Assembly (NCBI GenBank): GCA_009773165.1
Contig: WOUZ01000003.1
Coordinates: forward strand, 247,890-311,889
DNA from: Bacteroidota bacterium
Lineage (GTDB): Bacteria > Bacteroidota > Bacteroidia > Bacteroidales > F082
Direction of reading: 5' to 3'
Length of the DNA stretch: 64,000 nucleotides
Positions 1 through 8,115 of the stretch are shown here, piece after piece (position 1 is the stretch's first letter; every line of letters starts with the position of its first letter). A program made the position numbers and the translations under genes. Below the pieces are notes generated by a model. The model was given only the letters and a program-made list of their open reading frames with translations, had not been told where the DNA came from and ran no database searches.

Positions 1-1659
1 GCCGTTTGGTGGGTTTGCATTACTTGTATTTTCACCACCATAATAGCCTTTCATAAATCCAATGAAAGCGGCTCTTGTTGCACTGTTGGTGAGCTCAATG
101 ATTGCACGGGCTCCCCCAGTTGCAGGGGTGAATACATAGGTATGAGCATCAGCGCCAAGGGCACTGCCAAATTTGGCTCCATTTTCGCCGCTGGCTGCAA
201 TTTCAGCATCAGTGATGCATCCGTTTGTGCCACCGAAATATCCGTCATTACGTGTTGAACCTTTGGTATCATAAGTGAAAGTGCCACCAGCAACAAAGGT
301 AAACTCGTCATCAACCATACATGACCAGTCATCGGTTGTGCCAACCTGTGAACCATCAAGGAAGCCGACAGGTGTTTGCCACCATGAAGGATCACCCATT
401 CCTGGTCCTACATAGATTGAGTTAGGTGCTACACGAACTTTCCATGGTGCACCTTGCAAAACTTCGTCAGTAAGAACTGAAGATGAGAGCAGTACGTCAA
501 CACTTCTGGTGTTGCTTCCAAGATCGTTGGAAGCGGTAAGAGTGATAGTGAAGCTGCCATCAGTAGCGTAGGTATGAGTTGGGCTTTCTTCAGTGGAGGT
601 TGAACCGTCACCAAAATCCCAAGAGTAGCTGGTAGCATAGTTTGATGTATTGGTGAAAGCTAGTGTTCTGCCATCAACTGTGTAGGTGAAGCTAGCTGCC
701 GGTTGGTTACCAGGAATTGGTGGTTCATCAGCAGGGTTGTCGTAATGAACAAGAACAAATCTCCAATATCCGCCTGGAGCTGCGTCTGCTGCACTGAATT
801 TGTATTCAACTTCAACGATCAGGGTATCAGTTGTTCCATCGTACAAAGACATAACATTGTAAGTTACATTAGGTTGTGGAACTGTGTACTCCAGATCTGT
901 ACCAACTTTTGAGAGCCCAAGGAAAGCACCTGTGCCGATAAGTTTGAGTGTAGGATCTGTACCAGGTGTAAGTTCAAAAGTATGTTGGCCACTAGCCCAT
1001 GCCGAAACATCAACGCCGTCAGCATTTAACATAGGATCGGTTGAAGAGGCACACATATCATCAAGATCATCAGGATAGATGCTTCCTTCAGCCCAATAAT
1101 CGCCTTTGTCATCAAATACCATCTTGCCATCGCGGCTGAAAGTCCATTCGTCATTCAGCATGCAAGGACGGCCTGCTAGTTCGTCATTATTTAAACCGAC
1201 AGCCCACCAAATGGTTGAACGATCGATTGGGCCAACTTCCAATGGGTAGTTTTCGGTAGAAACATCACGGAGCAACTTCCATGTTTTGCTGGTTTCACCA
1301 ACAAGCATAGTCAGCATTTCATTAGGGTCAGCGATTGTTATTTTTCCGGTGTATGTGTCAGTTTTTGTACCTTGTGGTGATGTAGCAGTTAATGTAACTG
1401 TGTATTCGCCAAGAGCTGCAAAGGTATGAACAGGATTAGTTTCGGTAGAAACAGCAGTATTGTCACCAAAGTTCCAAGATAAAGCAGAGAAATTTGTTGA
1501 CTCATTTGTAAAAGTTACCTTTTTGTAATCGGCAGCGTCAACAACGAATGTAAAGCTGGCAATTACATCAGGATCTGGTTCATCTTTTTTACAAGATGAG
1601 AAGGGTACGAGAAGCACAGTTAACAGTAGTGCCAGACTGATTCTTAGCATTTTTTTCAT
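1..1659 (-). CDS. PKD-domain surface lipoprotein, probable glycan-binding protein (partial, C-terminus beyond window)
   Basis: The frame is open from the ATG at 1659 to the window edge (553 codons, no stop), so the gene is cut. The N-terminus is a lipoprotein signal with lipobox Cys at residue 23 followed by KKDEPDPD, an acidic stretch of the kind linked to surface export in Bacteroidota. Two PKD domains are visible, at about residues 33-108 and 318-393 (motifs WNFGD and WDFGDGS). Each is followed by a similar block containing a W-K start, a C-M-x-D/N-D-E-[WF]-T-F motif and a later K-G, so the protein is a tandem duplication of PKD plus a second domain. No catalytic motif is seen. It is the last visible gene of the susCD-GH16-GH16-GH3 cluster, 97 bp after the GH3 gene. 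The most likely role (inference) is a surface glycan-binding protein for beta-1,3-glucan, replacing SusE/F. Confidence 0.85.
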   Translation of the reverse strand, partial: MKKMLRISLALLLTVLLVPFSSCKKDEPDPDVIASFTFVVDAADYKKVTFTNESTNFSALSWNFGDNTAVSTETNPVHTFAALGEYTVTLTATSPQGTKTDTYTGKITIADPNEMLTMLVGETSKTWKLLRDVSTENYPLEVGPIDRSTIWWAVGLNNDELAGRPCMLNDEWTFSRDGKMVFDDKGDYWAEGSIYPDDLDDMCASSTDPMLNADGVDVSAWASGQHTFELTPGTDPTLKLIGTGAFLGLSKVGTDLEYTVPQPNVTYNVMSLYDGTTDTLIVEVEYKFSAADAAPGGYWRFVLVHYDNPADEPPIPGNQPAASFTYTVDGRTLAFTNTSNYATSYSWDFGDGSTSTEESPTHTYATDGSFTITLTASNDLGSNTRSVDVLLSSSVLTDEVLQGAPWKVRVAPNSIYVGPGMGDPSWWQTPVGFLDGSQVGTTDDWSCMVDDEFTFVAGGTFTYDTKGSTRNDGYFGGTNGCITDAEIAASGENGAKFGSALGADAHTYVFTPATGGARAIIELTNSATRAAFIGFMKGYYGGENTSNANPPNG

Positions 1660-1756
1660 GACTGAATTTTTGTGGTTAATAAAAAAGTGAATGTTAAGTT
1701 ATTATTTTATTTAATAGTTAATGAATTGTTAACTTTAGATAATCAAAAGTAGTTAT

Positions 1757-4102
1757 TTAATCGTAATATGCATCATTTTCAATAGAAATATTTGAGGTTA
1801 AACCAGCTACAGAAAGGGTAAATTCCCCTTTTTCGACAGTCCATTTATTATTTAGTCCAACAAACGCCAAATTTCTTACAGGTATTTCAAATGTAACTGT
1901 TTGTTTTTCTTCAGCTTTTAGCATTATTTTTTTAAAGGCTCTTAATCTTTTTACGCTTGGAGTCAGAGAAGCATAGAGATCTGAACTATAAATTTGCAGG
2001 GTCTCTTTACCGTCGAATGATGAGTTGTTGCGAACTTCAACGGTAAGTTTTATTGTTTCAGAAGATTTATAAGAGGCTTTATTTGTAGTTAATGAAAGGT
2101 ATTCAAATGTGGAATAACTCAAACCGTATCCAAAATGATACTGTGGATTGTATTGCGTTCCGGTAGGTGAACCTGCGATTTCAAGTTGTTCGGCATGCTT
2201 GATATAGTATGGCTCGAGGCTGTTAGGAAATCTCGGATAGGTGTATGGAAGTTTTCCTGATGGATTTACATCACCGAATAAAATTGAAGCAAGAGCTTGT
2301 CCACCAAAGTTTCCAGGGAGATAAGTTTGGATAATTGCTTTAGCCATTGGTTCAATTTTGCTAATGACACGAGGGCGGCCTTCAGCAAGCACCAATACCA
2401 CAGGTTTTCCAGTTTTGTAAGCAGTCACTACTAGTTCTTGCTGGTAATCAGATATATACAAGTCTTCAAGGTCACCGGGCTTTTCGGTGTAAGAATTTTC
2501 ACCGATGCATAAAACAATGACATCTGAGGTTTCAGCTTTTTTTGCAAAGGCTTTCAGATCATCTTTTATCTCAGCTTTATAATCAGCTTTGTCATCATAT
2601 CTGACACCTTCTTCCAGAGTAACATTACCAGCAACAGATGCTTTTGATTGTATCGCTTCGAAGAAGGTCAGAAATTCAGATGCAAACTCATCAACAAGGT
2701 TACCCTGCCAACTATAACTCCATCCACCATTAAGCGGGCGCATGGTATTTGCCGCAGGCCCTCCCACAAGAATTTTCGTGTTTTTAGCAAGTGGCAGGAT
2801 CTGATTTGTGTTTTTTAATAAAGTAATCGATTCTTCGGCAGTTTTTAGTGATGCTTCTGCAAATTCAACAGATCCAAATAATGGATAGTCGGAACGGTCT
2901 GTGGTAGGTCGTTCGAATAATCCCATTAAGTATTTTACCCTAAGAATACGGGTTACAGCATCATCGATTCGTTCCATTGTGACCTCACCTTCGTTAACAA
3001 GTTCGACAAGATAGTCAGCAAAATCAAAATTATAAGGAACCATCGACATATCAATACCAGCATTGATCGCAATTTTTACGGCTTCTTTTTGGGTGGATGC
3101 AATTTTATGGCGGGTATGAAGATACTCAATATCCGACCAGTCGGAAACAACAAATCCATTGAATTGAAGCTCGTTTTTAAGTAAATCTGTCAACAAAGCA
3201 GGGTTGGCATGCACAGGCAATCCATTGATTTCTCCTGAGTTGACCATTACAGTTAACGCACCTGCTTCAACACCTGCTTTAAACGATGGAAGATGATATT
3301 CCCGCAGTTTGTTTTCGGGAATCCAGGCTGGTGAACGGTCTTTACCACTTAATGTTTGTGAATAGCCAAGGTAATGTTTCAAGCAAGCTGTAATATGTTT
3401 TGGATCGGATACTTCGTTTTCAGGTCCTTGTAAACCACTAATAAGATGCTTTCCCATTTCGGAGGCAAGATAGGGGTCCTCTCCGAAAGTTTCCCATTGA
3501 CGGGGCCAGCGAGGGTCAACGCCCAGATCTAAAACCGGAGAGAAAGTCCATGCAACTCCGGCAGCCCGTGTTTCATAAGCTGTAATTTCGCCCGCTTTAA
3601 CGAGCAATTGTGGGTTCCAGGTGGCGGCCATGCCAATCTGCTGCGGAAATAGGGTAGACCCAGCCACGTAACTCGCACCATGTATCATATCAAGTCCATA
3701 CAGCATAGGAATTTTTAAACGGCTGTATTCCAATGCATAACTTTGAATGGAATTTACCATTAGGTTCCATTCGCCAGTGCTCCGGGCACGATTATTTGCC
3801 GTATTAAGTATTGAACCAACCTTATATTTTACAAAGGCCTGCTTCATTATGTCAGCATCCAATTCGACAGGTTCCAAACTGGATAATGGGCTTCCTCCAG
3901 TTGTAAGCACATCAAGTGTCACCTGTGTCATTTGGCCGACTTTTTCTTCTAAAGTCATAGCGCTGACAAGCTTAGCAACCTTTGAATCTAATTCGGTATA
4001 GGGGTTCTCTTTGCTTTTTTGAGGTGTATGATTACATCCAAAGGTTACAAGCAGAATCATAACAAGAAGCAAAGGGATTCGAGTATTCATTATTCTCTTC
4101 AT
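1757..4102 (-). CDS. Glycoside hydrolase family 3 beta-glucosidase, lipoprotein (BglX-like)
   Basis: This 781-residue enzyme has the full GH3 layout. A lipoprotein signal has Cys at residue 23. An N-terminal TIM-barrel domain carries LKHY at 241-244 and the nucleophile Asp321 in VVSDW. A C-terminal alpha/beta sandwich contains GENSYTEKPGD, and a fibronectin-III-like domain lies near the end. GH3 enzymes of this type remove glucose from non-reducing ends of beta-glucan oligosaccharides. As a lipoprotein it is anchored to the outer membrane or in the periplasm, where it would finish the oligosaccharides released by the two GH16 enzymes encoded just upstream. The upstream gene ends 27 bp before this start, so the genes are very likely cotranscribed. 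A second in-frame Met at residue 5 is also a possible start. Substrate linkage (beta-1,3 or broader) cannot be read from sequence alone. Confidence 0.93.
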   Translation of the reverse strand: MKRIMNTRIPLLLVMILLVTFGCNHTPQKSKENPYTELDSKVAKLVSAMTLEEKVGQMTQVTLDVLTTGGSPLSSLEPVELDADIMKQAFVKYKVGSILNTANNRARSTGEWNLMVNSIQSYALEYSRLKIPMLYGLDMIHGASYVAGSTLFPQQIGMAATWNPQLLVKAGEITAYETRAAGVAWTFSPVLDLGVDPRWPRQWETFGEDPYLASEMGKHLISGLQGPENEVSDPKHITACLKHYLGYSQTLSGKDRSPAWIPENKLREYHLPSFKAGVEAGALTVMVNSGEINGLPVHANPALLTDLLKNELQFNGFVVSDWSDIEYLHTRHKIASTQKEAVKIAINAGIDMSMVPYNFDFADYLVELVNEGEVTMERIDDAVTRILRVKYLMGLFERPTTDRSDYPLFGSVEFAEASLKTAEESITLLKNTNQILPLAKNTKILVGGPAANTMRPLNGGWSYSWQGNLVDEFASEFLTFFEAIQSKASVAGNVTLEEGVRYDDKADYKAEIKDDLKAFAKKAETSDVIVLCIGENSYTEKPGDLEDLYISDYQQELVVTAYKTGKPVVLVLAEGRPRVISKIEPMAKAIIQTYLPGNFGGQALASILFGDVNPSGKLPYTYPRFPNSLEPYYIKHAEQLEIAGSPTGTQYNPQYHFGYGLSYSTFEYLSLTTNKASYKSSETIKLTVEVRNNSSFDGKETLQIYSSDLYASLTPSVKRLRAFKKIMLKAEEKQTVTFEIPVRNLAFVGLNNKWTVEKGEFTLSVAGLTSNISIENDAYYD

Positions 4103-4129
4103 TAACTCCGAAGTTTGCTTTATTTTTTA

Positions 4130-5662
4130 TTAAGGCTGTTGAAAGACACGTACATAATCAACTTGCATAGTTTGCGGGAAAACAGTTGTTTCATCAGGAT
4201 ATCCCGGCCATACACCGCCAACTGCAACATTCATTATAAAGAACTGGGGTAGTCTGAATGCTTCAAATTTGACATCTGTATCATCAATGGAATAGAAAGG
4301 TTGATAGTCAACATACCACCGAATACCATATTCACTCCACAAAATGGTGAAAACGTGAAATTTAGCATTGAATCCTTCTGATCCGCTTAGGGTATATTGG
4401 CCTCCAATATATCTGTGTCCACCATCATTGTAATGTACTGTTCCATGAACTTGTTTAGGAATGTGACCCAGATACTCCATAATGTCGATCTCACCACAAC
4501 GTGGCCAGCTGACCTGTGAAATATTTGCACCTAACATCCATAAAGCCGGCCATATACCTTTTCCAACAGGCATCTTAGCCCGAATATCGATACGACCGTA
4601 AGTGAAATCCTTTTTATTTTTTGATAACAAACGGGCAGAGTTGTATGTTGCATAAAGCTTTGTAGCAACTATATTGAGCTTGCCATCTTCAACAAATGAA
4701 TTAACAGGTGAAGAAGAGTACGACTGAAGTTCTTGGTTACCCCATCCTCCGGCTCCAATGTCATAGCCCCAGTTGTTTGTATTGATGGAGCTTCCATCAA
4801 ATTCATCACTCCAGGCAAGCTCAAAACCATCATAATAATCAGGTGAGATGGGCCCGTCATCTAATGATTCGAGGCTAAAATTATCATCATTATCCATGAT
4901 GATCACAATATCTTTTGGTACAAAAGTAGCGTTGTGCACATCGGAAAAATGGATGAAAAAGCCCTCATCCAATTCCATCATATTATCTCCCAAAACTTCA
5001 ACCTGAATTTGCTGCGCAATGACTCCTGCATTAAAAGTCAATGTGTTATCAATGCTTTGAGCAAAATCGCTTCCTGCTTTTGCAGAACCTTCCACTGTGC
5101 TCCATTTGATAGTTACGGGTACGGTGGTTGCTCCTGACAACCTTATGGTTAACGGTATCATCGTTGAATTGGTTCCTTCTGTAATACGAACCCTGTCAGG
5201 AAGAATCACTTCAGGCACAAACGAATCATCATTAACAATGGTAATATTGCACATACTTTGTGCAAGTTTTCCATTGGTTACTTTATTTACGACGAGCAGA
5301 AAGCTTTCATTTTCCTCAAAAATATCATCATTTATCAAGGCTATCTTTATCTCTTTACTTGTTTCCCCAACATTAAAAATCAATTCTGTTTCCTGGGCGC
5401 CAACATAATCTTCACCTTCAACTGCAGTTCCATCAGTGGTTTGATAATACATTTTGACTAAGTCGTCATAGTCGTTGCTAAGTTTAACCAGTATAGTAAC
5501 AAATTGCTGATTGGCAGTCCCCTCTTCCAAGCTTACAGAAGCCTCAAAGCTAAGAGTAGGGATAGTCTTTTCATTCTTTTTACATGAAAATGTAAACACA
5601 ATCAGCACAAAAAGTACCAGATTGAAAAATAGTTTGTGAGTGAGTTTTGAATATTGCATCAT
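4130..5662 (-). CDS. GH16 endo-beta-1,3-glucanase (laminarinase) with two Calx-beta domains, lipoprotein
   Basis: A 510-residue lipoprotein with lipobox Cys at residue 27. Two Calx-beta-type repeats follow (about 38-146 and 150-258, each ending in an ND-D motif such as IVNDD and IMDNDD). A GH16 catalytic domain occupies about 277-510. The catalytic signature GEIDIME gives nucleophile Glu391, Asp393 and acid/base Glu396, the arrangement typical of laminarinases. The Calx-beta repeats probably form a calcium-stabilised stalk holding the enzyme away from the membrane (inference). It starts 4 bp after the stop of the other GH16 gene, so translation is probably coupled. The two GH16 paralogues differ in architecture: only this one has a stalk, which suggests one works on the cell surface and the other elsewhere or on shorter chains. 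Confidence 0.92.
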   Translation of the reverse strand: MMQYSKLTHKLFFNLVLFVLIVFTFSCKKNEKTIPTLSFEASVSLEEGTANQQFVTILVKLSNDYDDLVKMYYQTTDGTAVEGEDYVGAQETELIFNVGETSKEIKIALINDDIFEENESFLLVVNKVTNGKLAQSMCNITIVNDDSFVPEVILPDRVRITEGTNSTMIPLTIRLSGATTVPVTIKWSTVEGSAKAGSDFAQSIDNTLTFNAGVIAQQIQVEVLGDNMMELDEGFFIHFSDVHNATFVPKDIVIIMDNDDNFSLESLDDGPISPDYYDGFELAWSDEFDGSSINTNNWGYDIGAGGWGNQELQSYSSSPVNSFVEDGKLNIVATKLYATYNSARLLSKNKKDFTYGRIDIRAKMPVGKGIWPALWMLGANISQVSWPRCGEIDIMEYLGHIPKQVHGTVHYNDGGHRYIGGQYTLSGSEGFNAKFHVFTILWSEYGIRWYVDYQPFYSIDDTDVKFEAFRLPQFFIMNVAVGGVWPGYPDETTVFPQTMQVDYVRVFQQP

Positions 5663-5666
5663 GAGT

Positions 5667-6521
5667 TTATTTAGAAATCATTTTAAAAAACCGGACATAA
5701 TCAACTTCCATTGACACAGGAAATATTGTATCATCAACACCTTGCTGTCCGCCCCAATCACCACCAATGGCAACGTTTAGAATAAGATGGAAGCGTTTGT
5801 CAAAAGGCCATGCTTTGTAACCTGTTCCGTCGTTTACACTTGTAAAGATATGCACATCATCAATATAACCTCTTATTGCATAAGGTGTCCAGTCGATACG
5901 ATACAAATGAAATTCTGTAGTAGCATTTTCTATAACTTTTGTCGCTGTTCGCTGTGTCCCAATACGCCAATAATAAGCCTCGCTGTGCGTGCTGATATGA
6001 ATTTTGTTGAGATCGTAACCAACATGTTCCATGATGTCAATTTCACCTGAACTTGGCCATCCGCCGTATTCCCAGTCGGTTGGGAGCATCCATATGGCTG
6101 GCCATGTGCCTCTTCCGGCAGGAACTTTTGCTCTCACCTCAACACGACCGTATAATAAGTCGCCTTTGAATTTAGAAACAAGGCGGGTAGAGGTGTAATT
6201 TTTTCCTTCACGAACTTCTTTTATGGCATTTATTGAAAGGACGCCATCACCTACAACAACATTTTTTATGTCATCCGTGTAATATTGAAGTTCGTTGTTT
6301 CCCCAACCACTTCCGCCAATATCATAACCCCATTTTAAAGGATCAGGAAGTCCTTGATAGTCAAACTCATCAAACCAAAACGGACTTGTTTCAAATGTCC
6401 AGTTATGATCCTGAGGTGGTCCCGGGATGATAATATTTGGTTTAAGAGGTTCTTCATGACAGGAGCTGGCAACAATATTTAAGCTCAAGACAAGAAGGAG
6501 AAACACAATCAGGTTTTTCAT
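5667..6521 (-). CDS. GH16 endo-beta-1,3-glucanase (laminarinase), lipoprotein
   Basis: A 284-residue lipoprotein (lipobox Cys at residue 21) made almost only of a GH16 domain. The catalytic motif GEIDIMEH gives Glu160, Asp162 and Glu165. The W-G-N-N-E-L-Q-Y-Y-T substrate-site block near residue 73 and the A-I-W-M-L-P strand match laminarinase-type GH16 proteins. It is expected to cut internal beta-1,3-glucan bonds. It is the first enzyme gene after susD, separated from it by 90 bp containing a strong hairpin, and is followed after 4 bp by a second GH16 gene. Exact specificity (laminarin, mixed-linkage glucan or lichenan) is inferred from family membership and locus content. Confidence 0.92.
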   Translation of the reverse strand: MKNLIVFLLLVLSLNIVASSCHEEPLKPNIIIPGPPQDHNWTFETSPFWFDEFDYQGLPDPLKWGYDIGGSGWGNNELQYYTDDIKNVVVGDGVLSINAIKEVREGKNYTSTRLVSKFKGDLLYGRVEVRAKVPAGRGTWPAIWMLPTDWEYGGWPSSGEIDIMEHVGYDLNKIHISTHSEAYYWRIGTQRTATKVIENATTEFHLYRIDWTPYAIRGYIDDVHIFTSVNDGTGYKAWPFDKRFHLILNVAIGGDWGGQQGVDDTIFPVSMEVDYVRFFKMISK

Positions 6522-6540
6522 GATCTATTGCATTAATTCT

Positions 6541-6572
6541 AAAAAATGAGGGGCCGCCAGCAACAGCGGCCC
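6541..6572 (-). terminator. Intercistronic hairpin with T-tract between susD and the GH16 genes (attenuator)
   Basis: On the minus strand a perfect 7-bp all-GC stem (GGGCCGC/GCGGCCC, plus-strand positions 6551-6557 with 6566-6572) and an 8-nt loop are followed 4-5 nt later by six T residues (plus-strand A run 6541-6546). It lies between the susD stop and the next gene in the same direction, so it probably acts as a partial terminator or as an mRNA 3'-end stabiliser that keeps susCD transcripts more abundant than the enzyme transcripts. The function is inferred; the hairpin is seen directly. Confidence 0.7.
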
Positions 6573-6611
6573 GCTCAACTCACTAACCGCAAAAAACTAT
6601 GCTATGAAAAA

Positions 6612-8096
6612 TTAATAGTTCGGGTTCTGTATAAGTTTGGTACCATTTAATTCACCAATCGGAATTGGAAGCAACTCATGCTTGCCTGCAACGAAACCTT
6701 TAAAAGCTAATGCTGTTGCCGCTTTTCCGGTACGTACAAGGTCAAACCACCGATGTCCTTCTGTTGCCAACTCAAGACGACGTTCCATATAAATATTGTC
6801 TAAAGTAGCGGTTACGGGAGCCAATCCAACCCTGTCGCGAACCAAATCGAGGTATGTTTGAGCTTTACCAGCATCACCTGCTCTAAGGAAGGCTTCTGCT
6901 GCAAGCAAATAAACATCAGCTAAACGAATTTCGATGTAATTAACAGGCCATTCCAGAACAGGTTCGCCAACACCCAGACCAAAGAATTCTTTAAGAGGGG
7001 CATATTTCTGAATAAAATAACCTGTGTTTTGATAGCCTTTTTCATAGGTTGCAACACCAGCTTGTTCGAGGCTGTCGATATTAGCAATTGTTGATGCATA
7101 ACGTGGGTCGCCTTTGAGGAGGTTTACTGTTTCAACGATGATAGGATTAAATCCCCATCCAGCCTGATAAGTAGGGCCTGTGTAGGCACGCGGTCCACAG
7201 AATTGAGTAAAAATATGGCCTTCACCTGCTGGTGGCCATGGGCCCCAGTAACCTACAGCTGCTGAAGTGTGGGTAATTTCGAAGATGGATTCCGAATTGA
7301 ATTTATTGTCGGGCCGGAAAATATCTCCGTAGAATGGTAGTAACTGATAAACACCACTTGTATGAATTGCTTCGAACAAATTAGCAGCTTCGCTCATTCT
7401 GCTTTCAACATTTTGGGTTAAAATTACTTTTCCCAATATGGCTTGAGCAGCACCTTTGGTTATACGACCGTTTTCTTCAACCGCAACAGTAAGTGGCAGG
7501 TTTGGAATAGCTGCATTTAAGTCGGCTTCAATCTGTGCCCAAACAGCCTCAGGGGCTGCTTGTTCAACGTTAAATACATCGGCTGGAGAAACAGGAGCAG
7601 TGAATAATGGAACATTTTTAAATAACCGGACGAGATCGAAGTAGTAATAAGCTCTAAGAACATATGCCTCAGCTCTGAATCGTTCTCTTAAAGCTTCGTT
7701 CATTTTAGCTCCATCAAGTTTACTAACTAGAACATTGACTCTGTATATTCCTGCAAAGCTCCTGCCCCAAAAATCATTTTGCGGGCCAACTGCAGGGTCA
7801 AGGGTATAACTGTTCCATGCTTCCCATGTGGCACGGTCAGCAAACGCACCCCCACCGGCATAGCACTCATCAGAAGCAGTATTCAAATAGCCCACCTTGC
7901 TTGAGTAATCACTTACAACTTCCCATCCGAGTGGGTCGTATGCAGCAACAAGACCGGCGAAAGCTTCATCAGCGTTCTGGTAATAATTATCTTCCAAAGT
8001 GGTACCTTTTGGTTTCACTTCGAGCCATTCTTTGTTGCAGGCATTCAGAATGAAAGCGGCAACCATTAAAATAAGTATGAATTTTATAGTTTTCAT
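6612..8096 (-). CDS. SusD-like outer membrane glycan-binding lipoprotein (RagB/SusD family)
   Basis: A 494-residue protein with lipoprotein signal (Cys20) and the family's hallmarks: an early E-W-L-E-V-K-P block, TPR-like helices with A-E-A-Y-V-L-R-A-Y-Y-Y-F-D-L-V-R-L, and the C-terminal segment with Y-M-E-R-R-L-E-L-A and H-R-W-F-D-L-V-R. SusD proteins form the lid on their SusC partner and capture oligosaccharides at the cell surface. It lies 19 bp downstream of the susC-type gene, the obligatory pairing, and heads the laminarin-type enzyme genes. The glycan (beta-1,3-glucan) is inferred from the neighbouring GH16 and GH3 genes. Confidence 0.96.
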   Translation of the reverse strand: MKTIKFILILMVAAFILNACNKEWLEVKPKGTTLEDNYYQNADEAFAGLVAAYDPLGWEVVSDYSSKVGYLNTASDECYAGGGAFADRATWEAWNSYTLDPAVGPQNDFWGRSFAGIYRVNVLVSKLDGAKMNEALRERFRAEAYVLRAYYYFDLVRLFKNVPLFTAPVSPADVFNVEQAAPEAVWAQIEADLNAAIPNLPLTVAVEENGRITKGAAQAILGKVILTQNVESRMSEAANLFEAIHTSGVYQLLPFYGDIFRPDNKFNSESIFEITHTSAAVGYWGPWPPAGEGHIFTQFCGPRAYTGPTYQAGWGFNPIIVETVNLLKGDPRYASTIANIDSLEQAGVATYEKGYQNTGYFIQKYAPLKEFFGLGVGEPVLEWPVNYIEIRLADVYLLAAEAFLRAGDAGKAQTYLDLVRDRVGLAPVTATLDNIYMERRLELATEGHRWFDLVRTGKAATALAFKGFVAGKHELLPIPIGELNGTKLIQNPNY

Positions 8097-8115
8097 GTTG
8101 ATTTCGTTTTATGAG

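Noticed and set aside
51..1078. Short frames at 51-395 (-), 429-638 (-), 703-912 (+), 884-1078 (+)
   Set aside because: They lie in other frames of the long open PKD lipoprotein gene, whose signal peptide and PKD motifs are clear; it was simply cut by the window edge.
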